Shown one piece after another: positions 1 to 5,294 of a DNA stretch of 6,006 nt; position 1 is the stretch's first letter; every line of letters starts with the position of its first letter. Source of the stretch: Bacillota bacterium (GTDB lineage: Bacteria; Bacillota_I; Bacilli_A; Acholeplasmatales; Acholeplasmataceae); the NCBI GenBank assembly GCA_023431045.1, contig JAEYXZ010000048.1, positions 1-6,006 of the forward strand. Direction: 5' to 3'. The translations under genes and the position numbers were made by a program. The notes under the pieces are model-generated. The model worked only from the letters and a program-made list of their open reading frames with translations. It did no database searches and was not told where the DNA came from.

Positions 1-618
1 TGTTTTGTCAACGACATAACCTTTGATTGGTCCTGGAACTGATCCAGAAACTAATAATAAGTGTCTTTCGGTGTCAACAGATACAACTTTAAGATTTTGT
101 ACTGTCTTTGTTTCAGCACCCATATGACCAGGTAATTTCTTACCTTTCATTTTTCCTTTGATTGGTCCCATCGAACCTGGCGCACGGTGATACATGGATC
201 CGTGACCCATTGGTCCGCGGTTTTGATTATGGCGCTTGATGGCACCTGCGTACCCTTTACCTTTTGAGGTTCCTGTAACATCGATGATGTCTCCAGCTTG
301 GAATAAATCTGCTCCAAGTTCAGTACCTACTTCTAGTGATGCTAATTCATTGTTAAGTGCTTCAAAGCGGATTTCTCTCACGAAGCGCTTAGGTGCTGTA
401 TTAGCTTTTTTCACGTGCCCTAATTCAGGCTTGTTACTTAATTTTTCACGTTTTGTTTCATATCCGATTTGGGTTGCAACATAACCGTCTGTTTCGACTG
501 TCTTTTGTTGTAATACCACGTTCTCAGATACATCAACAACTGTGACTGGAATTAAAACTCCATCGGCATCAAATACCTGAGTCATTCCAACTTTTTTACC
601 TAAGATTCCTTTGGCCAT
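1..618 (-). CDS. rplC: 50S ribosomal protein L3 (uL3), C-terminus cut by window edge
   Basis: Ribosomal protein L3 is a primary binding protein of 23S rRNA. It nucleates large-subunit assembly, and its long loop reaches toward the peptidyl transferase centre. The window holds 206 codons in one frame, starting MAKGILGKKVGMTQVF, the classic L3 N-terminus. The central GTSKGKGYAGAIKRHNQNRG loop and the HGSMYHRAPGSMG segment are both present, as is the KGKKLPGHMGAETKTVQNL stretch. The frame runs off the left edge after the VPGPIKGYVVDKT segment; bacterial L3 is usually 205-215 residues, so only a few are missing. The ATG at 618 is preceded by AGAGGA at 625-630, six bases away. It lies 38 nt downstream of rpsJ, the standard S10-operon order, and is presumably co-transcribed from the rpsJ promoter. 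Identification is secure. Confidence 0.98.
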   Translation of the reverse strand, partial: MAKGILGKKVGMTQVFDADGVLIPVTVVDVSENVVLQQKTVETDGYVATQIGYETKREKLSNKPELGHVKKANTAPKRFVREIRFEALNNELASLEVGTELGADLFQAGDIIDVTGTSKGKGYAGAIKRHNQNRGPMGHGSMYHRAPGSMGPIKGKMKGKKLPGHMGAETKTVQNLKVVSVDTERHLLLVSGSVPGPIKGYVVDKT

Positions 619-656
619 TGTCTTTCCTCTTTCTTATAGTTTTTGACCTATCGACT

Positions 657-965
657 TTATTTTTTCAGGACGATGTCGATTCCTGATGGTAAATCAATTC
701 TCATGAGAGCATCAATCGTCTTTGAATTTGGATCAAGAATTTGAATTAATCTCTTGTGTGTTCTGCGTTCGAATTGTTCACGAGAATCCTTGTTCACGTG
801 TGGTGATCTAAGAATTGTGAATACTTCTTTCTTAGTTGGTAGTGGAATTGGACCTTGGACAGTAGCCCCCGTCTTAATAACACTTTCAACAATTTTCTTC
901 GCAGCTTGATCGATTAATCTGTGATCATATGCCTTCAAACTGATTTTGATAATATCTTTTGCCAT
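657..965 (-). CDS. rpsJ: 30S ribosomal protein S10 (uS10, NusE)
   Basis: S10 sits in the head of the small ribosomal subunit. In bacteria it also acts as NusE, pairing with NusB in transcription antitermination and linking NusG to the ribosome. The 102-residue product has the usual family length. It contains the family landmarks KISLKAYDHRLIDQAAKKIV near the N-terminus, GPIPLPTKKEVFTILRSPHVNK in the middle and a SGIDI segment near the C-terminus. The frame stays open upstream to 1067, but the start at 965 is chosen because it gives the canonical MAKDIIKI N-terminus and follows a strong Shine-Dalgarno (GAAAGGAGAA at 972-981). It is the first gene of the S10 operon, with rplC 38 nt downstream, and is probably driven by the promoter at 1098-1126 through a leader of about 126 nt. 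Confidence 0.98.
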   Translation of the reverse strand: MAKDIIKISLKAYDHRLIDQAAKKIVESVIKTGATVQGPIPLPTKKEVFTILRSPHVNKDSREQFERRTHKRLIQILDPNSKTIDALMRIDLPSGIDIVLKK

Positions 966-1091
966 TGTAGTTCTCCTTTCGTCTATAATCCTTGCATAGA
1001 CTAGCTCCATGGAAACACCCGATATCTGGACAACGGCTATCCGTGTACCGACAACCTTCCATATCAACGCTTTACTTGTATATTTGCAAGC
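966..1091 (-). promoter_or_regulatory. Structured 5' leader of the S10 operon
   Basis: About 126 nt separate the inferred transcription start (near 1091) from the rpsJ ATG. The leader RNA can form an extended stem: AUGGAA (1062-1057) pairs with UUCCAU (1014-1009). Inside it, ACAC (1046-1043) pairs with GUGU (1018-1015) and GAUA (1041-1038) pairs with UAUC (1024-1021), leaving a one-sided bulge at 1047-1056. A second perfect 6-bp hairpin, GUCUAU/AUAGAC (1001-996 with 986-981, 9-nt loop), ends immediately next to the Shine-Dalgarno and could influence ribosome access. Many ribosomal-protein operons are regulated by a product binding such a leader (L4 in the gammaproteobacterial S10 operon). That a protein binds here is inference only; the pairings are read directly from the sequence. 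Confidence 0.5.
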
Positions 1092-1097
1092 CTATTT

Positions 1098-1126
1098 ATT
1101 ATATAAAAAAGGTCACCATTATGCAA
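1098..1126 (-). promoter_or_regulatory. Promoter of the S10 operon (sigma-70 type)
   Basis: A perfect TATAAT -10 element (1098-1103) lies 17 bp from TTGCAT (1121-1126), which keeps the TTG of the -35 consensus. An A-tract-rich purine stretch lies just upstream of the -35 (about 1131-1147) and could act as an UP element suited to strong ribosomal-protein expression. The inferred start is near 1091. The same TTGCAT-17-TATAAT layout recurs at 2633-2661. Confidence 0.75.
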
Positions 1127-1148
1127 CCCCTTTTTTTCTTTTTCTCCT

Positions 1149-1167
1149 ATAAAAGTAATACTTTTAT
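1149..1167. repeat. Perfect AT-rich inverted repeat between gene end and S10 promoter
   Basis: Nine-base arms ATAAAAGTA and TACTTTTAT flank a single central base. The element starts 5 nt past the stop codon of the Enzyme I C-half homolog and ends 22 bp upstream of the S10 -35 box. As RNA on the minus strand it would make an 8-bp, mostly A-U hairpin followed by an A-rich rather than U-rich stretch, so it is not a standard intrinsic terminator. It could be a weak RNA-stabilising hairpin or a protein-binding palindrome; neither is shown. Confidence 0.45.
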
Positions 1168-1172
1168 GTATA

Positions 1173-1970
1173 TTATGGTGAAATCTGTCTTAGTTCTTGT
1201 TCAATTTTGCATGCTTTAATCATTTCTAAGTATAGATTAAATTTAGTCTCATCAATCACGAAATGTTTGAATCCGTTTTTCAATAACCCTCGAAATCCAT
1301 TAAAACGATGAAGTGTTTCTCCCCTGATGTAGAGTGGTTTATTGCGTCGTTTGAGTTCATATTTGAGTTGAAGTAGATCTTTTAAGTATTTTATCCCATC
1401 TTCTTTAGCATTATCATAGATTTCATAAAAGATTTTCTCGAGCTCGATGATGGCATAATTAAACTTAGGGTATGCTTTATGGTTGTAAAAAGTTTCAGTC
1501 GTATCTATGCCTAAACCAATCCCAATTTCTGGATAATTTTTACGATTAAAGAAACTGATGATATGTTGTTTAATTTGTCGATAATCATCTCTATTTACTA
1601 GATCCGGAATGATGATTGAAAGATGGTTATGATTATGCTTTGATATTGCATCTAGTTCTTCCATGTAAAAATGACTAAATCTTGAAAAATTCATCATGTT
1701 AAAACTTGGGGTTTCATTGATCATGAAGTGCATTTGAATAGTCTCTGGACGCGGTAATTGAATCAATATAGGCTTATCAGGAAAAGTCTCAAATAATCTT
1801 TTATAGAAATCTTTCTGCTCATATTTTTGACAAAATTCTAATTCACTTAGGTGCCGTCTTTCTGGCTCAACGATAATGAAATCAAAGGGTAAATTTAAAG
1901 CTTTTTCGATGTGACTCATGTGGTATATTTCGATACCTAATTCAATTCCTTCATGTGACTTTAATAACAT
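1173..1970 (-). CDS. Degenerate Enzyme I (PtsI) C-terminal barrel homolog, split and lacking catalytic residues
   Basis: This 265-residue protein aligns over most of its length with the C-terminal PEP-binding TIM barrel of PTS Enzyme I. Landmarks appear in the family order. HEGIELGIEIYHMSHIEKA (6-24) matches the start of the barrel. KPILIQL (66-72) matches KPVVIRT, and ETPSF (86-90) matches ENPFL. LSIIIPDLVNRDDY (117-130) matches LRIMFPM plus the following helix, and IGIGLGIDT (149-157) matches IGVMVET. The last 36 residues from RGE (216-218) align without gaps to the CGE...LL..G...F block. The residues expected for catalysis are replaced: the general-acid Cys of CGE is Arg216, the Arg of VRT is Gln71, and the Glu of MVE is Asp156. 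The RTEF arginine and the GTND metal-binding motif are absent. It is not expected to use PEP. The start is supported by AAAGGGG at 1980-1986, nine bases away. It follows the N-half homolog by 18 nt. Function is unknown. The homology rests on recalled family sequence and was not computed. Confidence 0.75.
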   Translation of the reverse strand: MLLKSHEGIELGIEIYHMSHIEKALNLPFDFIIVEPERRHLSELEFCQKYEQKDFYKRLFETFPDKPILIQLPRPETIQMHFMINETPSFNMMNFSRFSHFYMEELDAISKHNHNHLSIIIPDLVNRDDYRQIKQHIISFFNRKNYPEIGIGLGIDTTETFYNHKAYPKFNYAIIELEKIFYEIYDNAKEDGIKYLKDLLQLKYELKRRNKPLYIRGETLHRFNGFRGLLKNGFKHFVIDETKFNLYLEMIKACKIEQELRQISP

Positions 1971-1988
1971 CGAATCACACCCCTTTCA

Positions 1989-2600
1989 TTATTCGCTTTT
2001 AATCATTCTATAGACTGGATCGATATAGTACCATTGATTATGATTAAGCTTATCATTCGTCAATATATAAATAATTTTTCGATTAGATAAATATCTTAAA
2101 ACGGTGAAATCAACGGTATCATCTAAAACCACTGCAATCACATTTTTAGGAATCATTTTGAGATAGATTAAGTCAATATCTCTAATATTTAGAATGACTT
2201 GATCTTCAATCGGTATCTTATATTGAATAAGCAGTCCCTTAATTGTACGACAAATAAAATGAAAAACACTTTTTACATCGGCTCTATCTTCATAGTTTGA
2301 TAGTACTTCATGACATGATTGAATTAATTGGTGAATGACTTGTTTGTTTTTGGTTAATCGATTTTTAATGCATGTGATAAGTTCCCTAAGTGCATCTTTA
2401 ATGATAAATCCATCATGAATCCGTTTAATTTGGATAAACCCATTTCGAATATAGTCAAGTAAATGCTCAGAAATGTAATCGATGATATAGGTAATAGTCT
2501 GTTTGATTGAACCTTTATTTTGATCGTTTAATTGAATATCATGACTTAGATGGATTTCAAAATAACGGCCAAATAACAGCCTTGTGGTAGTGATTTTCAT
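1989..2600 (-). CDS. Degenerate Enzyme I (PtsI) N-terminal half homolog lacking the phosphohistidine
   Basis: This 203-residue protein appears to be the N-terminal half of PTS Enzyme I. LLFGRYFEI (8-16) sits where Enzyme I has its PGIAFGKAL strand. Helix-rich residues 30-100 follow, in place of the HPr-binding helices. YEDRADVKSVFHFICRTIKGL (103-123) corresponds to the conserved Y-x-x-E-R-A-A-D-x-x-D-x-x-x-R-x-L-x-x-L-x-G block. VILNIRDIDLIYLKMI (135-150) corresponds to the AEDLTPSETAQL strand and helix. VIAVVLDDTVDFTVLRYL (154-171) corresponds to the GGRTSH-TSIMARSL segment, with Phe165 at or beside the place of the phospho-accepting histidine. No histidine occurs from residue 115 to 186. 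It ends WYYIDPVYRMI, like the YLILDA...VYV strand that closes the half. The ATG follows GAAGG at 2611-2615 and the stop is a tandem TAA-TGA. The C-half gene begins 18 nt downstream, so the pair forms a likely transcription unit. Function is unknown; a structural or regulatory role is a guess. Confidence 0.7.
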   Translation of the reverse strand: MKITTTRLLFGRYFEIHLSHDIQLNDQNKGSIKQTITYIIDYISEHLLDYIRNGFIQIKRIHDGFIIKDALRELITCIKNRLTKNKQVIHQLIQSCHEVLSNYEDRADVKSVFHFICRTIKGLLIQYKIPIEDQVILNIRDIDLIYLKMIPKNVIAVVLDDTVDFTVLRYLSNRKIIYILTNDKLNHNQWYYIDPVYRMIKSE

Positions 2601-2632
2601 CGATGGAATTCCTTCTTTCTCACACTTTGAAA

Positions 2633-2661
2633 ATTATATCTAAATGTATTAAAGAATGCAA
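2633..2661 (-). promoter_or_regulatory. Promoter of the split Enzyme I-like gene pair
   Basis: A perfect TATAAT (2633-2638) lies 17 bp from TTGCAT (2656-2661), the same two hexamers and spacing as the S10 promoter. It sits between the fabT terminator and the ATG at 2600, giving a leader of about 26 nt. Because the upstream operon ends in a strong terminator, this is the likely start point for the Enzyme I-like pair. Confidence 0.7.
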
Positions 2662-2671
2662 ACAAAGTTAT

Positions 2672-2699
2672 AAAGAAAAAAGAAGAGTCGCCTCTTCTT
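2672..2699 (-). terminator. Rho-independent terminator of the degV-fabT operon
   Basis: The transcript forms an 8-bp perfect stem AAGAAGAG/CUCUUCUU (2699-2692 with 2687-2680) with a GCGA tetraloop, which is GNRA type, followed by UUUUCUUU (2679-2672). The upstream arm overlaps two bases of the fabT stop codon, so operon end and gene end coincide. Confidence 0.9.
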
Positions 2700-3135
2700 A
2701 ATATTTTTCTTTAAAATATTTGCTGATATTCTCTAAGGATCTCAATAATACTTCATCTTTATCAAGACTTAAATCCTCTAAGAGTGCATCAACCATTTCA
2801 TTATGAAATTGATCATGGATTGCTAGTACTTCAAGTGCCGGTTTATCAAGTTTGATGTAAACCTTTCTACGGTCTACTTCATCACGATAACGATAAACAT
2901 AACCTTTTTTAACTAAGATATTCACTGCGGTTGTTAAAGTACCTAGAGTAATTCTAAGTTTTTTAGCAACACTTCCCATCGTTGGAATCTTCGCATTTCT
3001 GATTGCTTCTAGGACATGGACTTCAGTCATCGATAAGGTGACACCGCGAACCTTTAATGTATCCGCTTCGATACTTAAAATATGGTTGAATACATCCACT
3101 AACAATTCATTAATTACTTCTTTGGCAGATATCAT
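2698..3135 (-). CDS. fabT: MarR-family fatty-acid biosynthesis repressor FabT
   Basis: This 145-residue winged-helix regulator matches streptococcal-type FabT along its length. FabT represses fatty-acid synthesis genes, with acyl-ACP as corepressor when exogenous fatty acid is plentiful. LVDVFNHILSIEADTLK (12-28) is the N-terminal dimerisation helix, close to LVSIFNNVLVIEEVSL of FabT. LSMTEVHVLEAI (34-45) opens the helix-turn-helix. ITLGTLTTAVNILVKKGY (62-79) is the recognition helix, nearly identical in pattern to VTLGTVTTSLNNLERKGY. The wing carries DEVDRRKVYIKL (85-96), and HDQFHNEMVDALL (107-119) matches the C-terminal dimer helix. The start follows AGGGG at 3144-3148. It lies 21 nt after the degV-like gene in the same operon, behind a FabT-box-like palindrome at 4026-4038, which suggests autoregulation. 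Another MarR subgroup is possible but less likely. Confidence 0.82.
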   Translation of the reverse strand: MISAKEVINELLVDVFNHILSIEADTLKVRGVTLSMTEVHVLEAIRNAKIPTMGSVAKKLRITLGTLTTAVNILVKKGYVYRYRDEVDRRKVYIKLDKPALEVLAIHDQFHNEMVDALLEDLSLDKDEVLLRSLENISKYFKEKY

Positions 3136-3156
3136 TTATCTAACCCCTTTTCAAAC

Positions 3157-4005
3157 TTACAAGACGACAAATCCAATTCCCATCGTTCCAGGACCCGCAT
3201 GAGCACCAACAACTGGTGTAAGTGGAATCATAGCAACGTCCACCCCTGGAATAGCTGCCTCAATTTCAGCTTTCATATCAAGCGCTTTATCTTTATTGGT
3301 TGTATAGGCAATGAACAATTCGACTTTTTTATTAGTTATTTCTTTTAAGATAATTTCCATCAAACGTTTTTGAGCTTTTGAGGTTGTTCTAATCTTCTCA
3401 TAAGGTTGTAGTGAACCATCTGGTTTAATCATTAATAATGGTTTAATCTTTAACAAGGTACCAAGTAACCCTGCCGTTGCTGATAAACGTCCATTCTTAA
3501 CTAGATACTTTAAAGTATCAACTAAAACGTAGAGTTTTAAATTGTCACGATAAGCCTCAAGTGTTTTCACAATTGATTGAATATCTTGACCGGCTTTAAC
3601 GAGTTCTAAAGCTTTTTGGCCTAACAACACTTCACCGTAACTAACACTCTTTGAATCAAGTACTTCGACATTAATTCCAGTAACTAATTCTTTCGCAAGA
3701 ATTGCTCCTTGATAAGTTCCTGATAATTTACTCGATAATGTAATAACGAGTAGATCAGAATAGCCTTCATTCTTAACTCTTTCATAAAGGTCAGCAAACT
3801 GACCCGTTGACACTTGTGAGGTGTGAATATCGGCATTTGGTTTTTCTAACATCATCTTGTAAAAATCATCAGCTTTAATATCGATATGATCGACATATTC
3901 GTGCCCATCAAAGAACACTGTGAGTCGTAAAATATGAAACTCATTTTTATTGTCTAGATAGTCTACTCCAGAGGTAGAACACATCGCGATTGCTATTTTT
4001 CCCAT
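3157..4005 (-). CDS. DegV family fatty-acid-binding protein (FakB-like)
   Basis: DegV/FakB proteins bind a fatty acid and present it to the kinase FakA, which makes acyl-phosphate for phospholipid synthesis from exogenous fatty acids. The 282-residue product has the family length and motifs: HTSQVS (61-66), SSKLSGTYQGA (91-101) and VLDSKSVSYGE (115-125). NGRLSATAGLLGTLLKIKP (171-189) contains the conserved Arg173, and GAHAGPGTMG (267-276) contains His269; both are expected head-group contacts in FakB. One oddity is that the N-terminal motif, usually TDST/TDSS, reads AMCSTS, with Cys9 in place of the usual Asp. The frame is open up to 4092, but the ATG at 4005 is chosen because MGKIAIAM is the family N-terminus and AAAGGA lies 6 nt upstream. 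It is the first gene of an operon with fabT, which supports a lipid role. No fakA is visible here. Confidence 0.88.
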   Translation of the reverse strand: MGKIAIAMCSTSGVDYLDNKNEFHILRLTVFFDGHEYVDHIDIKADDFYKMMLEKPNADIHTSQVSTGQFADLYERVKNEGYSDLLVITLSSKLSGTYQGAILAKELVTGINVEVLDSKSVSYGEVLLGQKALELVKAGQDIQSIVKTLEAYRDNLKLYVLVDTLKYLVKNGRLSATAGLLGTLLKIKPLLMIKPDGSLQPYEKIRTTSKAQKRLMEIILKEITNKKVELFIAYTTNKDKALDMKAEIEAAIPGVDVAMIPLTPVVGAHAGPGTMGIGFVVL

Positions 4006-4025
4006 AAGAATTCCTTTCAAAATAC

Positions 4026-4038
4026 TTTGATAATCAAA
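4026..4038. promoter_or_regulatory. Probable FabT operator (FabT box)
   Basis: A perfect 13-bp palindrome made of TTTGAT, one central base, and ATCAAA. It agrees with the FabT operator pattern I recall from lactic acid bacteria (TTTGA-NNN-TCAAA type). It lies between the inferred transcription start (near 4045) and the Shine-Dalgarno of the degV-like gene, a position where a bound repressor would block initiation or elongation. The second gene of the operon encodes FabT, so self-repression is the simplest reading. Binding is inferred. Confidence 0.72.
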
Positions 4039-4051
4039 ATATTGTATTCTT

Positions 4052-4079
4052 ATAGTATCATAGAATGATTTATTTTCAA
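4052..4079 (-). promoter_or_regulatory. Probable promoter of the degV-fabT operon
   Basis: TTGAAA (4074-4079) lies 16 bp from TACTAT (4052-4057). The -10 is preceded by TG one base away, giving an extended -10 (TGA-TACTAT). An alternative -10, TATAAG, is three bases further down with a long 19-bp spacing. The choice between them is uncertain, but both place the start just upstream of the palindrome at 4026-4038. Confidence 0.5.
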
Positions 4080-4154
4080 TAGTAAAATGCAATAATTCCC
4101 ATAAACTCGGCTAAATTATGTCTATTTACGGCTTTTTAATCGGTTTTACTTTAG

Positions 4155-4184
4155 AAAATAAAAGAATAGCTCCACAGGAACTAT
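4155..4184 (-). terminator. Intrinsic terminator downstream of the distal tRNA-Asp
   Basis: The RNA forms an 8-bp stem AUAGUUCC/GGAGCUAU (4184-4177 with 4173-4166, one U-G pair) with a UGU loop. It is followed by UCUUUUAUUUU (4165-4155). It lies about 65 nt past the 3' end of the tRNA-Asp gene and would end the dehydrogenase-tRNA-Asp transcript before the degV promoter. Confidence 0.72.
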
Positions 4185-4248
4185 CTTATATCTAATAACC
4201 CTTTTTGTCAAAGAATGTTATAAATTAACACCTATTATAAACTTATGA

Positions 4249-4324
4249 TGGCGGTCCGGACGGGACTTGAACCCGCGATCTCCTGCGTGACAGGCAGGCA
4301 TGTTAACCACTACACCACCGGACC
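4249..4324 (-). tRNA. tRNA-Asp (GUC), second copy
   Basis: A complete 76-nt cloverleaf with encoded CCA (4249-4251) and discriminator G. The 7-bp acceptor stem GGUCCGG/CCGGACC is intact, and the anticodon stem CCUGC/GCAGG carries loop CUGUCAC, so the anticodon is GUC. It is identical base for base to the copy at 5375-5450. It sits alone, 26 nt after the dehydrogenase stop codon with no terminator between, so it is probably processed from a transcript that includes that mRNA. Confidence 0.98.
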
Positions 4325-4350
4325 AACAGCACCATTATTTTAACATGTAT

Positions 4351-5217
4351 TTAAGACTTGTCAATATCTATAACCATTGAATCTAAATAATATAGAATTA
4401 ATGCTTGAGTTCCTAAATTTTCATATTGTTCATCAATCAATTTTTCAAGCATATTTCGAACTTTTATAAGGATTGGTAATTCAGTTTTAGAGTTTGCAAT
4501 TGCAAGATTTAAATCCTTATAAAAATGCTTGATATAAAACCCTGGTTGATAGTCTTTTTTAATCATTTTTAAGCCACTAATTGAAAGTTGATTGGATGCT
4601 GCAGATCCACCACTTAATACGGTATGTACCGACATTAAGTCAAGGTTATTTTCAAGAGCAAACACCAAACTTTCTGTGACACCTGCAAGGGTTCCTGCAA
4701 TCGCGATTTGATTGGCGAGTTTAGTCATTTGACCTTGTCCAGCACTTCCCATATAAGTTATCTTTTTGCCTAGTTTATCTAAAAGTGGTAAGACATTTTC
4801 AAAAACAGATTTTTTTCCACCAACCATGATTGAAAGACTTGCATCTATCGCTCCTTTTTCACCACCTGTGACTGGTGCATCAAGGACATCAAAATCAAGT
4901 TCTTTTCCTCTTATGTATAAATCTTTTGCAAGTTTTGGATCAGAGGTTGTCATATCAATAATGATGGTTCCTCGTTGAGCATGCTTAAAGACTTCATTAA
5001 AAACTTCTAGCACATCCTTTGGATATCCCACCATAACAAAAATAACCTCAGCCTCTTTGATTGCTTTTTCGATGGTTGGATATACCTTTATGGCAGGCTC
5101 TAATTCAAGCGCTTTTTCAAAAGTTCGATTATAAGCAGATACCTTATGACCCGCTTCACTTAAGTGTTTTGCCATGGGTTTACCCATGATCCCTGTTCCA
5201 ATCCACGCTATTCTCAT
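4351..5217 (-). CDS. Beta-hydroxyacid dehydrogenase (3-hydroxyisobutyrate dehydrogenase/GarR-like), NAD(P)-dependent
   Basis: This 288-residue soluble oxidoreductase belongs to the 3-hydroxyisobutyrate dehydrogenase / tartronate semialdehyde reductase / GLYR family. It would reversibly oxidise a beta-hydroxyacid or reduce the matching aldehyde. The Rossmann fingerprint is IAWIGTGIMGKPMAKHL (3-19). After beta-strand 2 comes YNRT (29-32), a pattern that usually favours NADP over NAD. The substrate-binding motif DAPVTGGEKGA spans 113-123. The catalytic lysine is Lys166 in GQGQMTKLANQ (160-170). The C-terminal helical domain has PGFYIKHFYKDLNLA (225-239) and a GTQALILYYL ending (269-278). The ATG follows AGAGG at 5226-5230, eight bases away. 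It lies between the tRNA cluster terminator and the second tRNA-Asp, so context gives no pathway. The physiological substrate cannot be named; aldehyde detoxification is one possibility. Confidence 0.88.
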   Translation of the reverse strand: MRIAWIGTGIMGKPMAKHLSEAGHKVSAYNRTFEKALELEPAIKVYPTIEKAIKEAEVIFVMVGYPKDVLEVFNEVFKHAQRGTIIIDMTTSDPKLAKDLYIRGKELDFDVLDAPVTGGEKGAIDASLSIMVGGKKSVFENVLPLLDKLGKKITYMGSAGQGQMTKLANQIAIAGTLAGVTESLVFALENNLDLMSVHTVLSGGSAASNQLSISGLKMIKKDYQPGFYIKHFYKDLNLAIANSKTELPILIKVRNMLEKLIDEQYENLGTQALILYYLDSMVIDIDKS

Positions 5218-5235
5218 GCATATTACCTCTTCTTT

Positions 5236-5241
5236 ATTATA
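5236..5241 (-). promoter_or_regulatory. Candidate -10 box for the dehydrogenase gene
   Basis: A perfect TATAAT lies 18 bp upstream of the start codon and just past the U-tract of the tRNA cluster terminator. No good -35 hexamer is found 16-18 bp upstream, where the sequence is mostly T. If real, this is a weak or activator-dependent promoter giving a very short leader; otherwise the gene depends on readthrough. Confidence 0.35.
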
Positions 5242-5253
5242 TCGAATTTTTAG

Positions 5254-5282
5254 AAATAAAAAAAGGATAGATTAATATCCTT
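5254..5282 (-). terminator. Intrinsic terminator of the tRNA cluster
   Basis: A 7-bp perfect stem AAGGAUA/UAUCCUU (5282-5276 with 5269-5263) with a 6-nt loop runs straight into a U-rich tail (5262-5254). It lies about 12 nt beyond the CCA end of tRNA-Phe, the last gene of the cluster. Confidence 0.82.
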
Positions 5283-5294
5283 AAAACACATAAG

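Noticed and set aside
236..484. Plus-strand open frame of 82 codons
   Set aside because: It is antisense to rplC, has no recognisable protein features and no convincing ribosome site.
966..1067. N-terminal extension of rpsJ
   Set aside because: The start at 965 gives the canonical S10 N-terminus and has a strong Shine-Dalgarno; the extension runs through the structured leader.
1149..1167. Palindrome read as an intrinsic terminator
   Set aside because: The stem is almost all A-U and the downstream RNA is A-rich, not U-rich, in the direction of transcription.
992..1219. Plus-strand open frame of 75 codons
   Set aside because: It crosses the S10 leader, promoter and the end of the neighbouring gene; its composition reflects the T-rich promoter region.
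4006..4092. N-terminal extension of the degV-like gene
   Set aside because: The extension covers the promoter and palindrome; the ATG at 4005 matches the family N-terminus and has a good Shine-Dalgarno.
4109..4136. Possible hairpin with a TAAAT/ATTTA stem and a following T-run on the plus strand
   Set aside because: The stem is only 5 A-T pairs with a 7-nt loop, and no plus-strand gene ends there.
4766..4978. Plus-strand open frame of 70 codons
   Set aside because: It is antisense to the well-conserved core of the dehydrogenase and is a shadow of it.
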